A stretch of DNA of 39,135 bases from Opitutus sp. GAS368 (GCA_945871005.1 CAMBUJ010000010.1:1-39135); one strand, 5' to 3'. Positions 1-8,636 are shown, counted from the stretch's first letter. The notes: a model not told the origin generated them from the letters alone. A program made the numbers and translations.

Positions 1-46
1 CCTTGATCGTAAGGTCGTGGGGGTTCGAGTCCCCCCCCGGGCACCA
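1..46 (+). tRNA. 3' part of a tRNA-Leu-like gene (5' part outside the window); left boundary of the integrative element
   Basis: Variable-arm hairpin (GATC/GGTC), T-arm GGGGG-TTCGAGT-CCCCC, acceptor CCCGGGC, A, CCA. Aligns without gaps to 7653-7698 (41/46 identical). Confidence 0.8.
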
Positions 47-105
47 GCTTCAAGGGCAATAACTTACGGGAGTTAAGTGGGCTGTTTCAGGGATCAGTGA
101 AATGA

Positions 106-462
106 TCAGGTGTCCCCTTGGTGTCCCCTTTTTTCACTCCACCTTTTCCCGAGTTCGGGCCGATGGTGTCGGTTAAGTCGATGTGATCGGGCCTCGCGGA
201 TCGCGGAGGCAGTGAGCTTGCCGCCGGTCGCTTCGACTGCGCGCTGCACCACCTCTTCGCGGCGGGCGGGTTCGACTCGGGATAGCTCGCGGGCTTGGCG
301 TTCGGACGTGATAGCTGATTTGTCCCCCATGGGGGACACGACCTCGGCGGCATCCATCAGCCGGTATGCCTGTGACTTCTTCATGTTCCACCGGCTGATG
401 CAGTAGTCCTCAAACGTGCCGTGGGTGGCGCGGTACAGCTTGCCCTCGCGGATCGCGGATAG
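106..462 (-). pseudogene. 5'-truncated phage/plasmid-type DNA-binding-like protein
   Basis: The frame of the 92-aa ORF stays open upstream of its ATG: LSAIREGKLYRATHGTFEDYCISRWNMKKSQAYRLMDAAEVV..., until an in-frame TAG at 463-465. The conserved-looking block starts without an initiation codon. Confidence 0.5.
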
Positions 463-669
463 CTACCGGCTGATGCCAATATATTTCCCCTTGGCGTCGT
501 AGTGCATCACCTCGGGCTTGCCGGTGGCGGCGTTGGTGCGGACCTCATCGCGGCCAGCGTAGCGTCCGGCGGCGTCGGTGCGGTGAGTGGTCGGGATCGG
601 GGTGGGCGTGATGCCTGGCGAAGCGCAACCAGCGAGCAGCAGCAGGGCGAAGAAGGGAATGCGGCGCAT
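463..669 (-). CDS. Small putative lipoprotein
   Basis: MRRIPFFALLLLAGCASPG: signal peptide plus LAGC lipobox; ORF open to TAG at 463-465. Confidence 0.6.
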   Translation of the reverse strand: MRRIPFFALLLLAGCASPGITPTPIPTTHRTDAAGRYAGRDEVRTNAATGKPEVMHYDAKGKYIGISR

Positions 670-791
670 GGTGAACCGATGGCAGAGCAGCCGGCGAATG
701 GACACGAAAAAGCCCGCCCCCCATCAAAGAGGCGGGCTACTGCGCGCAAAACCGGCCGCTCCCATGAAAGAAAAGCGGCCGGAAAGTAAAA

Positions 792-1736
792 TCAGGCCGC
801 GCGCTTGGCCTTGGTGGTGATCGTGACGCCTTGAGCGGTGGCGAGTTCGGCGCGTGCCTGGACAAGCAACGGTTCGACCTCGGCCAGCCGGGCGGCGGCG
901 TTGTGGTAGGTGGCGGCCATGACTTCGACTGGTAGGTCCAGCGCCCGGGTGGGGTTTTCCCCGCCTAGGAAGACCGCGCCATGCAGACCGATTAACGAAT
1001 GGGATGCGAACCGCATGAACAGACCGCTTCCTTGAAATAGCTTCCGGCGGTGCGGCTCAGCGAGTTCGAGGGCGGCGATACGGATTCCAAAAATATCGAA
1101 AGCGATTTCGGCCAGCTCATGGATCGCGGCGTTTGCGGCTTCGATCTTCGAGAGCGTTTCCTTACTGGCCTCCAGCAAGTGGCAGGCAAGCGGGTATCCC
1201 TCGCGCGCGTCGTGGGCCTTCAGGGTGTCTTCGGCGGCTTTGACGGCATCGCCAAGGGCGATGCGCTCAAGGATAGCAGTTTCCCCGATGACGGCGCGCG
1301 CGTAGAATTTCAGGCCGTCTTTGAACCCACTCAGGGCCTTGAAGTCGGCTGGCATGGCTCGATCGCGTGCGGCTTCGAGGTCGGCGACGATGGCGCGGCG
1401 CTTGGCGATGAACTCCCACGCCTTGGCGAAGGAAACGGGCAGGCCCTTGAATGATTCGGGCAGTGGCGCGGGCTTGGCTCGCTCAGGGGCGGCGGGCTTC
1501 GCTGGGGCGTCGGCAGCGGGAACCAGTTGGCCGTCGTTACCGACGCGCCCGATGCGCTCGGCGGTGCCGCCTGCGACCAAATCGCGGGCGTCGGCCTCGG
1601 TCATATCGAGGACAGAACCGGCGGCGGTGTGCTGGGTGTCCAGTTTCCCGGCGGGGCGGGCCATGGTGGCGGAGAGGATTTTAACGCGGACGATTTTCTC
1701 GGCGCGGGTGGGTTTGATGAAATCGAGGAAGGACAT
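792..1736 (-). CDS. Hypothetical protein (element cargo)
   Basis: 314-aa ORF MSFLDFIKPTRAEKIVRVKIL...; consistent with the minus-strand gene run. Confidence 0.6.
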   Translation of the reverse strand: MSFLDFIKPTRAEKIVRVKILSATMARPAGKLDTQHTAAGSVLDMTEADARDLVAGGTAERIGRVGNDGQLVPAADAPAKPAAPERAKPAPLPESFKGLPVSFAKAWEFIAKRRAIVADLEAARDRAMPADFKALSGFKDGLKFYARAVIGETAILERIALGDAVKAAEDTLKAHDAREGYPLACHLLEASKETLSKIEAANAAIHELAEIAFDIFGIRIAALELAEPHRRKLFQGSGLFMRFASHSLIGLHGAVFLGGENPTRALDLPVEVMAATYHNAAARLAEVEPLLVQARAELATAQGVTITTKAKRAA

Positions 1737-1759
1737 GGGTGGCGGGTTCTCGGCTGGAT

Positions 1760-2059
1760 TTACTGGCGGGCGAATTGGATGCCGCTGCGGCCGTCGGTTT
1801 CGCCACTGGCGGAGCGGGTGACTCCGGGCGCGCGGGCATTTACGCGGTGCAGGCCGTTCTTGGCGGCGCGCGTCTCGGCGTCGGTGGTATCGACCGCGGC
1901 GCGAACGAGGGCGGGCGAAAATAGGGGCTCACCCGAGCCGGAGCGGCCAGAGGGTGCGATACTGAAGGAACGGAAAAGCGCCTCGGCAGAAGCGCGAAGG
2001 GCTACGGGTAGGGCGGCGACGATTTGGCCGCGTGATTGGTGGGTGGTTGCCATGCCCAA
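1760..2059 (-). CDS. Hypothetical protein
   Basis: 99-aa ORF in the same strand run; no recognised domain. Confidence 0.4.
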   Translation of the reverse strand: MGMATTHQSRGQIVAALPVALRASAEALFRSFSIAPSGRSGSGEPLFSPALVRAAVDTTDAETRAAKNGLHRVNARAPGVTRSASGETDGRSGIQFARQ

Positions 2060-2062
2060 AAT

Positions 2063-2320
2063 TTACCCGCCCCACGGCCGGCCGCCACTCGGCGACGCGC
2101 CCGATGAGCCGGACGCGGACAAACCTTTTGAGCGGGTCGCATAAAAGACGGCGGCGTCCACGTCGGCCACCATGTAAGTCTTGGCTCCCAGGCGAACCGC
2201 TGGGAGTTGGCCGCTGTGAATCAGGCGGAGAATCGTTTTCGCCGAGCATCCCCAGAGGACGGCAAGGTCGGCGTGGTGGCGGCCACGGGGCGGGCGGGCG
2301 TCGGGTTGGATGGTGTTCAT
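2063..2320 (-). CDS. Helix-turn-helix (excisionase/MerR-like) protein
   Basis: MNTIQPDARPPRGRHHADLAVLWGCSAKTILRLIHSGQLPAVRLGAKTYMVADVDAAVFY: winged-HTH Xis-like pattern. Confidence 0.65.
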   Translation of the reverse strand: MNTIQPDARPPRGRHHADLAVLWGCSAKTILRLIHSGQLPAVRLGAKTYMVADVDAAVFYATRSKGLSASGSSGASPSGGRPWGG

Positions 2321-2682
2321 AAAAGGGGAATCGGTTGCAGTCGGTGTTTCAGCCACTCGCGGGACTCGGTGCAGGTGTTGGGCTGGGGAGGCGTGGGGAC
2401 GTTGCGAAATGGCTTCCAGCGTGGGTTGGCGGCCAACCAAGCCACGGCATCGGCTGGGCGGATATATAGACGCCGGGCCACCGGCATCCCGTCGGCTAGC
2501 ATGGCGCGTCTCAGCTTGTGGACGGCGCGGGGTTGCCAGACGTGATGTTTCATCAGCCGGGACCGGCCGCGAAGGATGCCGGTGGCGTTGAACCAGGCAG
2601 CGACCTCGGCGGGTGATGCGAACCGCTGGGGATCAGGAAGCGAGCCGGTGCCGTGTTTTGCGGTGATTTGCGGTGAATCCAT
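2317..2682 (-). CDS. Hypothetical protein, possibly HTH-like
   Basis: 121-aa ORF MDSPQITAKHGTGSLPDPQRFASPAEVAAWFNATGI...; 4-bp overlap with the downstream HTH gene. Confidence 0.55.
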   Translation of the reverse strand: MDSPQITAKHGTGSLPDPQRFASPAEVAAWFNATGILRGRSRLMKHHVWQPRAVHKLRRAMLADGMPVARRLYIRPADAVAWLAANPRWKPFRNVPTPPQPNTCTESREWLKHRLQPIPLL

Positions 2683-2958
2683 GTGATTTTGCCTAGGTAG
2701 GGGGGGGGGGAGTGCCCCTATCGAAACTCCCTTTGTTTCTGCGGAAAGACCAGGTGCGGTCTTTGTTTGTTAAGCGGTAGACTTTCACCCTCCCCCCGGG
2801 GTTGGGGGCTTGGCCTGGGTGGATTTGGTGAGTGGGTGGTGGTGGATCTTGGATTACCCGGTGCAGCCCCTTCCCCCGTCCCCTTTGCGCCTCTATATAG
2901 GCGCGACGGGGGACGGGGAAAGGTGTGGGGGAACCCCGTCACGGGGTTAAATACGGGG

Positions 2959-4368
2959 TTAGACGGGGGACGGGGGAACCATTTCCCATTGTCCTCTAAC
3001 CCCATTGCTTTTAATGACTTTGCAATCAACCATTGCTTGCTTGCGGTCTTCAGCCGCGCTCGGGCCTATGTCATGGATTAACCCCAGCGCGTTGAGTATT
3101 TCTGAAGTCTTGCAGACGGGGTTCGTTTCGGGGTTCAAGGCGTTGCCCCAGACATGATCCCAAACGGCCTCGGCATCGGCAAAAGCCTTGGCCTTCTCCC
3201 TGTGTTCCTGGACTTCTTCTTTGCTCGCCACCGAGACGTGCATCTTGGCTTCATCGCTATAGGCCCAGCGGGGGGCGTTCTTCTTTAGAATCGGCGCGCC
3301 TCTGTTCTTGGTGCTGAACACCACTGTCACCTCGCTGGAATCCTTTTCAAGGGTGAGGTTAAACGCGGCCTTGCGGGCGAGTTGCTTGCCGAGGTGACCA
3401 CGGGCGGAGGCGTCGGCGTCCTTGCCTTCGTTGCGATGGATCACGGCGATGATCGGGCAAGCGGCCTCGCGGGCGTGCCCGTGCACCTCACGAACCAACT
3501 CTTGCGACTCGCTCAGGTCGTTGGGGTCGTCGCACAAGTCGGCAATGCCGTCGATGACGACGAACCAGACCGGAACCCCTTCGGCTTTTAAGCCTGCCAG
3601 CTTGGCCGTGATCATCGCCCGGATCTCGCCGGGGGCCGCGCCTACCAGGTTGTAGGGCAGCACCCAATCGGGGAGGACCGGCACGCCAGCACGGCGGGCG
3701 GCACGCTGGGCAAGGTCGAATTGGTCCGCCTCCGATTGCTCGGTATCGAATAGCAAGACGATGCCGTTCGTGGGGCGCGCGCCTGCGACGATGCCGAGGC
3801 AGTCCGCCGGCGTGGTGATGCCCTCGCCACTAACAACGGCGGCGGCGATGATAGCGCCACACAATGCAGACTTGCCGCTTTTGGCCGGTGCCAGGATCGC
3901 GGTGATATCGCCACGGGTTGCGACCGGCACGCCAGCGCAGAGCAGCACGGGCTCAGGCCTTGGCGGTGGTGCGGATAAATTGAGGCGGCGGGCCTCGAGT
4001 GCTTCAACGCCTGGGCCTTTCTTGAATTTCTTGGGCAGCGTCTCTTTCCATTTATCGACCTTGTCGAAGCCCATCACGGCGAGGGCTTGCAGATAAACAT
4101 TCTGGCGGGCGGTAAAGTATTTAATCCCGCTCGAGCCCTTGCAGAGGTATTTGATTCCTACGTCCATCACCTCTTCGTAGGTGGTGGTAGATTTTAGCGC
4201 CTGCCACGTCTTACGGTGTTCGTAATCCTCAAATGCCAGGGCGGGCAGGTCCCGGCACTGGTTCAAGTAATCCATATCCATGTCCGAAACGATATCCCCT
4301 AGAAAAAGCTCCTCCCAATCGACCCCCGCTGGTTTCTTCAGCAGTTCGTTTAATTTGTCGGCTCTCAT
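2959..4368 (-). CDS. RepA/AAA_25-type RecA-fold ATPase
   Basis: Walker A-like ILAPAKSGKSALCGAII, GIVLLFDTEQSEADQFDLAQRAARRAG, Walker B-like WFVVIDGIADLCDDPND, AVIHRNEG: RepA-family helicase pattern. Confidence 0.8.
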   Translation of the reverse strand: MRADKLNELLKKPAGVDWEELFLGDIVSDMDMDYLNQCRDLPALAFEDYEHRKTWQALKSTTTYEEVMDVGIKYLCKGSSGIKYFTARQNVYLQALAVMGFDKVDKWKETLPKKFKKGPGVEALEARRLNLSAPPPRPEPVLLCAGVPVATRGDITAILAPAKSGKSALCGAIIAAAVVSGEGITTPADCLGIVAGARPTNGIVLLFDTEQSEADQFDLAQRAARRAGVPVLPDWVLPYNLVGAAPGEIRAMITAKLAGLKAEGVPVWFVVIDGIADLCDDPNDLSESQELVREVHGHAREAACPIIAVIHRNEGKDADASARGHLGKQLARKAAFNLTLEKDSSEVTVVFSTKNRGAPILKKNAPRWAYSDEAKMHVSVASKEEVQEHREKAKAFADAEAVWDHVWGNALNPETNPVCKTSEILNALGLIHDIGPSAAEDRKQAMVDCKVIKSNGVRGQWEMVPPSPV

Positions 4369-4628
4369 TTGGCATGGGTACCTCCGTTTTGGATGGTGTT
4401 GATGGCTTCGCGGACGCGTTTGATTTCGGCCAATTTTAAGACGCGGGCGACGGGGTCTAAATCGTCGTGATTAAACTGATGGCAAAGATCGTCGAAGCGC
4501 TCGCGTAGGGCTTCGACGGTTACGCCTTGACCGGAGCAGTCGGCGCTCACAGTCTGCAGTTCTTCTTTTTTCTTCAGCTCTGAGTTTAGCCACTCAGGGT
4601 TTTTTCGTTTTTCTAGGTCGGGCTTCAT
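4365..4628 (-). CDS. Hypothetical protein
   Basis: 87-aa ORF, 4-bp ATGA-type overlap with the ATPase gene. Confidence 0.55.
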   Translation of the reverse strand: MKPDLEKRKNPEWLNSELKKKEELQTVSADCSGQGVTVEALRERFDDLCHQFNHDDLDPVARVLKLAEIKRVREAINTIQNGGTHAK

Positions 4629-4843
4629 GGTGTTTTTTTCGTAGCGGCGGACATGGATTTTTCGTGGGTGCAGTAGGATCGAAGGGCGGATGCGTGACGC
4701 ATTTTCGCCAGCTCGGTGTCTTCGGGATTCGCCAGGGCTAGGCGCTTGGCGGCGGTCAGTAGCTCGTGCTCAAGAAACCGGCGCTTGCGCAGGGCCAGCA
4801 CGGCGGAGCGGTGGGCTTCATTCTTGAATTGGTGGGTAATCAC
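4625..4843 (-). CDS. Hypothetical protein
   Basis: 72-aa ORF, overlaps neighbours by 4 bp. Confidence 0.5.
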   Translation of the reverse strand: MITHQFKNEAHRSAVLALRKRRFLEHELLTAAKRLALANPEDTELAKMRHASALRSYCTHEKSMSAATKKTP

Positions 4844-5115
4844 TGGGCGGCGGACCCTCCCTTGGTTGAGGATTTGTGGGCGGGCCAGTCTGCCAGCGCC
4901 TGCTCGATTGCTTCCTCGATGCAGTTGGCCGCCTCACGTTTAGAGCCGCGCTTAAGGTCGATTTCGTCGTCCAGCAGTTTCTGGCGGACGTTTTCGGCGA
5001 TGTACCGCAGTTGGTCTTCGGACTCGGGGAAGCTCCCAGCGGGTTGGCGGGCCTTCCAATCGCGGTAAAAGTTGGGGCCGACCGGCTCCCATTCGGGCTT
5101 GGTGGTGGTGTCCAT
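4840..5115 (-). CDS. Hypothetical protein
   Basis: 91-aa ORF MDTTTKPEWEPVGPNFYRDWKARQP..., translationally coupled. Confidence 0.55.
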   Translation of the reverse strand: MDTTTKPEWEPVGPNFYRDWKARQPAGSFPESEDQLRYIAENVRQKLLDDEIDLKRGSKREAANCIEEAIEQALADWPAHKSSTKGGSAAQ

Positions 5116-5121
5116 GGTGCT

Positions 5122-5397
5122 TCAGTTCTTCAGCCAAGCTGTGATCTCGGGGAAATCCTTCTGGTTGAGAAAACACGTCGCTCCCTCGTCGCATAGGAAG
5201 GCGCAGCTCGATACCAGGGCGGCGCGGGTGTAGTCTTCGACGGTCATGTCGTGTTGGTCGGCGATGGCCGAGAGCGCGGCGGCGAGGTTGCCGGTGATCT
5301 CGACGGAGAACGGGGCGGCGGGCGGCACGTCGAACGCGGTGATCGGGCATTCCTCGGTGAGGTTGGACGGGGTGGTGGTGGTGGTGGCGGTGCTCAT
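5122..5397 (-). CDS. Hypothetical protein
   Basis: 91-aa ORF MSTATTTTTPSNLTEECPITAFDVPPAAPFSVEI... in the same strand run. Confidence 0.5.
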   Translation of the reverse strand: MSTATTTTTPSNLTEECPITAFDVPPAAPFSVEITGNLAAALSAIADQHDMTVEDYTRAALVSSCAFLCDEGATCFLNQKDFPEITAWLKN

Positions 5398-5406
5398 GGT
5401 CGTGGC

Positions 5407-5613
5407 TCAGGCGGCTTTGCGGCCGTTGATGAACGCGTGCACCGAGGCTTCGCTGTACCGATAGCAACGGGCGTTGAATTTAACGGCACGGATAAGCCCC
5501 TTGCGGGCATAGGCGCGGATAACGTGGCCGGTGGCGCATTTGGAGCCGAGGAGGGCGGAAACCTCCTGGCGGGTAAGAAGTCGGTCGGTGTGGGTCGTGG
5601 TGGTCATAATCAT
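5407..5613 (-). CDS. HTH (excisionase-like) DNA-binding protein
   Basis: MIMTTTTHTDRLLTRQEVSALLGSKCATGHVIRAYARKGLIRAVKFNARCYRYSEASVHAFI: Xis/AlpA-like HTH pattern. Confidence 0.65.
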   Translation of the reverse strand: MIMTTTTHTDRLLTRQEVSALLGSKCATGHVIRAYARKGLIRAVKFNARCYRYSEASVHAFINGRKAA

Positions 5614-5700
5614 GGTTTCGGTCGTTTTGGTTTTTATTGGTAATGGCTGGGAAAATCTCAGCCGTGATGCGAAACGATGCAATAAGAGTCATTAAAAGCA

Positions 5701-6168
5701 ATGGAAAACTGCATCGAAGTGCATCAGCTTACTCAAATGGCACTTACACTGAGGCTTCCAGAGGATGACGAGAAACAGCTTAAACTGTTGGCTGAGAGCG
5801 TCGGACTGATGCCGATTGATCTTGTCAGAGCGGCGGTCAAGGGCCTGCTAATTGCTGCGAAATCGAACAAGGGGAAAGTCGAGTTGCCCCTACACGTCCG
5901 AACAAAGGAAGAGGAAGCGGCCTGGGCGCAGATTTGCAGGGAGCTTACGCACGTCGCGAATCAAATCCCCCCCGACGAATATCTAGTGGGTAGTTTTCTC
6001 CACCTTGTTGACCTAATGGACACTTATGCAGCCACTGCATCCATGCCGCAAAAAGTTGAAAAAAGTGAATGGAACGATGCTGACCTAAATTGCCCTGAAA
6101 GTTTCGCGGCATACAAAGCTAGGCAGGACGCCCCTATGCCGCGCGCCAAAAAAAAGCCGACCAAGTGA
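5701..6168 (+). CDS. Ribbon-helix-helix-like N-terminus, hypothetical regulator; only clear plus-strand gene in the element
   Basis: 155-aa ORF with MALTLRLPEDDEKQLKLLAESVGLMPIDLVRAAVKGLL (RHH-like) and a Lys-rich C-terminus; divergent from 5407..5613. Confidence 0.6.
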   Translation: MENCIEVHQLTQMALTLRLPEDDEKQLKLLAESVGLMPIDLVRAAVKGLLIAAKSNKGKVELPLHVRTKEEEAAWAQICRELTHVANQIPPDEYLVGSFLHLVDLMDTYAATASMPQKVEKSEWNDADLNCPESFAAYKARQDAPMPRAKKKPTK

Positions 6169-6179
6169 TCGGTCGGCTC
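6156..6179 (+). terminator. Stem-loop overlapping the end of the plus-strand RHH-like gene
   Basis: GCCGACC...GGTCGGC inverted repeat around the stop codon; weak T-run. Confidence 0.35.
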
Positions 6180-6219
6180 GGTGGTGATGGTGTCCCCAAT
6201 TGGGGACAGCGGTACGCGC

Positions 6220-7557
6220 TTACTTCTTCTTAGGCTTGGCGGTCAAATCCACCGTAGCGGCGCGCTTGGCGACGTAGCTTGCGGCGGTGGTGGCGATGGT
6301 GGAGTGGCCTAGGTGCTGGCGTGCTGCCTCCAGGCCGAACGATGCGTAAATGAAGGAGCCGGACAGCTTGCGCAGGGCATGAAGGGGAGTGAGGTCTAAA
6401 AGCCCCTGTGCCTTCAGCCAGGCGGACAGCGTGGGCCATGCCTCGGCGCGGTACTCGTAGCCCTTGGAGACGGGCTTGGGCGGTGTGCCGGTCAGGACAT
6501 AGACCGCTTTCGGATTGGCCTTCCTGCGGGCTTTAAGGCGCTCCACCACGTCGGCAGGTAGCGGCACGGTGCGGTGAGATTCCCGGGACTTCGGGCGAAA
6601 GGTCGGGGTCACGTCGATTCGCACGGTCCCCACCTTCAGATCAACGTGTGCCCAGGGCAGCGAGTCGGCCTCACCCCGGCGCAGGCCAGCGCAGAGCAGC
6701 AGGTCGAAGGCGGTTCGAGTATCGGGATCGAGGTCGGAGGCGGCGGCGTAGAGCTTGCGCGGATCGAGGTCACACTCGAAGCGGCGGGTGGTAGCGGCGG
6801 CGGTGATTCCCTTGAACGGCAGCTCGGCGGGGAGGATGATCGTTTTACCGACCTGTTCGACGATCTCAGCCGAGAACAGGCTGCGGGCGTCCCGCAGATG
6901 AGATGCCAGGGTGTGGGCGCGGCGGTCCTTGGCAGTCTCGCCACCCGATGCCAGGGCGGCGTCGAGCTGGATCTTCTGCCAGGCCTTGACGGCCATGGGC
7001 GTGACCCTATCGAGCCGGACGGCCTCAATCTTCGCGTGCCAGGCTGCGCGGTCAGGGTGACTCTCTGAATCCTTCACGATACCAAGGACACCGGCCACCA
7101 CGCGGCGCAAAGATGCTTCATATTCGGCGAGGGTGGTAGAGCGTACTGTGGAGATGGCTTTTGCGGCTTCCAGATACTCGGCGACGGTGCAGACACGATC
7201 GGGGCGTTTATCGGGCCGCAAATCGGCAAGGACGGCGGCTAGGCCCTGCACCTGCACCCGCTGCCAGAGGTCGCGGGCCTTCGACGCGGCCAATCCACGG
7301 TTGGCCGTATCGAGGCAAAACCACGCATCCCGACCACCTTCTTTTAACCGCAGGTAAAGCTCGGGCGTCTCGGTGCCGTCCTTGAGGGTGCGGGGCCGAA
7401 CGCGGTCTTTCCAGTAGGCCACCTCGGACTTGGCTGCCCGCGTTTTTTTGGGGCCAGCGAGGGCAGCGGGAAAAGGGGACACCTCGGCCAGGTGTCCCCT
7501 TAGTGTCCCCTTTTTTTCATTCTCAAGGCTGTTTTGGGCTTCGCTTGTGTTCTTCAT
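6220..7557 (-). CDS. int: Tyrosine recombinase / integrase
   Basis: Catalytic-box pattern: LLCAGLRRGEADSLPW (R), PLHALRKLSGSF (HxxR), HLGHSTIATTAASY (H...Y). Start assigned at MKNTSEAQN; an upstream ATG at 7608 is possible. Confidence 0.92.
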   Translation of the reverse strand: MKNTSEAQNSLENEKKGTLRGHLAEVSPFPAALAGPKKTRAAKSEVAYWKDRVRPRTLKDGTETPELYLRLKEGGRDAWFCLDTANRGLAASKARDLWQRVQVQGLAAVLADLRPDKRPDRVCTVAEYLEAAKAISTVRSTTLAEYEASLRRVVAGVLGIVKDSESHPDRAAWHAKIEAVRLDRVTPMAVKAWQKIQLDAALASGGETAKDRRAHTLASHLRDARSLFSAEIVEQVGKTIILPAELPFKGITAAATTRRFECDLDPRKLYAAASDLDPDTRTAFDLLLCAGLRRGEADSLPWAHVDLKVGTVRIDVTPTFRPKSRESHRTVPLPADVVERLKARRKANPKAVYVLTGTPPKPVSKGYEYRAEAWPTLSAWLKAQGLLDLTPLHALRKLSGSFIYASFGLEAARQHLGHSTIATTAASYVAKRAATVDLTAKPKKK

Positions 7558-7636
7558 GGTGTGCCGTAAATCGCTTGTAAGCAGTAGAAAGGCAGGGTGC
7601 TTACGCAATACAAGCGAACTTGTGGTAAATTCGCAA

Positions 7637-7698
7637 GAAAGGACTTAAAATCCCTTGTTCGAAAGGACGTGCGGGTTCGAGTCCCGCCCCGGGCACCA
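7637..7698 (+). repeat. tRNA-Leu(UAA)-like remnant, right attachment-site copy
   Basis: CTTAAAA anticodon loop, variable arm GTTC/GGAC, T-arm GCGGG-TTCGAGT-CCCGC, CCCGGGCACCA. D-arm-like sequence extends upstream, but no 5' acceptor strand (GCCCGGG) was found. Confidence 0.75.
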
Positions 7699-8053
7699 GG
7701 CAGAAAGCGGTAGGAATGCACCGAGCCCAAGGGTGTTGCCGCAATCGACCGGACCGCGCCGCCCCAAAGTCCCCCCCCGGTGTTAAAAAACATCCCGCGG
7801 GTTGGCACGCCGGCTGCATTATTGACTGCGTTCAGCCCAACACCGCTGCCCGCCATGCAACCCACCACCCGCCCTCGCCGATCCGCCCGTCTCCTTGCCA
7901 AGAGCCAAACGACCGGTGGGCAACAACCCCATACTAACTCGAAAGACATCCGCTAAAATCAAAGGCGAATGACCCGATCCTAACGAGCTCCCTGCTCCGC
8001 CGCTCGGTCACCCAACCCAACCACACCTCCTCATTCTTTTCCACCGCTTCTGT

Positions 8054-8458
8054 ATGAACACGCTCACTCCTCTGCTCAGCACCGTTAGTCGCCGCACCAC
8101 CACCGCCCCGGTTCCCACCGTGACGGTGCGCAAGCCGCACTACGACTGCCAAGAGCAGGAGTCCGCCTGCGAAATCATCGTCTATGTGCCGGGCGTGGAG
8201 TCGGCGGGCGTTGAAATCACCTCCAACGGCACCGACCTGCTGATCAACGCCCGCAAGCACCACTACGTGAGGGTTAATTTTGGGGCCCTTAATCTCGAGG
8301 GTGTCCAGCATGACTACCAGCTGAGCCTGCGCCTCGGCCGGAGCCTCGATTACGCCGCCCTGCAGGCCGAATTCCATCAGGGCGTGTTGACCCTGAGAAT
8401 CCCCAAGAAACAGCCCCCCAATGTGGTGGCCCTGCCCAGTTTTTCCCGGGCCGCCTGA
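8054..8458 (+). CDS. Hsp20/alpha-crystallin-family small heat-shock protein
   Basis: YDCQEQESACEIIVYVPGVESAGVEITSNGTDLLINARK...EFHQGVLTLRIPKKQ: alpha-crystallin-domain pattern. Confidence 0.8.
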   Translation: MNTLTPLLSTVSRRTTTAPVPTVTVRKPHYDCQEQESACEIIVYVPGVESAGVEITSNGTDLLINARKHHYVRVNFGALNLEGVQHDYQLSLRLGRSLDYAALQAEFHQGVLTLRIPKKQPPNVVALPSFSRAA

Positions 8459-8517
8459 GCCGCTCCCGCCTTGGGGTTGCACCCCCACCCGTGACGCCGT
8501 GGGTTGATCACCCCGCG

Positions 8518-8558
8518 CCTGCCCGTCCGCCCCAGCGGACGGGCTTTTTTTGGTTTTT
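8518..8558 (+). terminator. Rho-independent terminator
   Basis: GCCCGTCCGCCCCAGCGGACGGGC followed by TTTTTTT. Confidence 0.8.
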
Positions 8559-8636
8559 TTGAGCGCAGCGACATTTTTCACTCAATTTTTCCGCCGACCG
8601 GGCCGATAGAGGGAGGTATTCCCCCCTACCCTGACC

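Larger units (their letters stand above)
1..7698. mobile_element. Integrative genetic element (~7.65 kb) in a tRNA-Leu 3' end
   Basis: tRNA 3' ends in direct orientation at both boundaries, tyrosine recombinase at the right end, HTH/excisionase-like proteins, RepA-like ATPase, small overlapping minus-strand ORFs; ordinary chromosomal genes begin after 7698. Confidence 0.85.

Noticed and set aside
7554-7949. 131-aa ORF MSFELVWGCCPP... across the right element boundary
   Set aside because: Spans the tRNA remnant and intergenic DNA, with no protein-like features.
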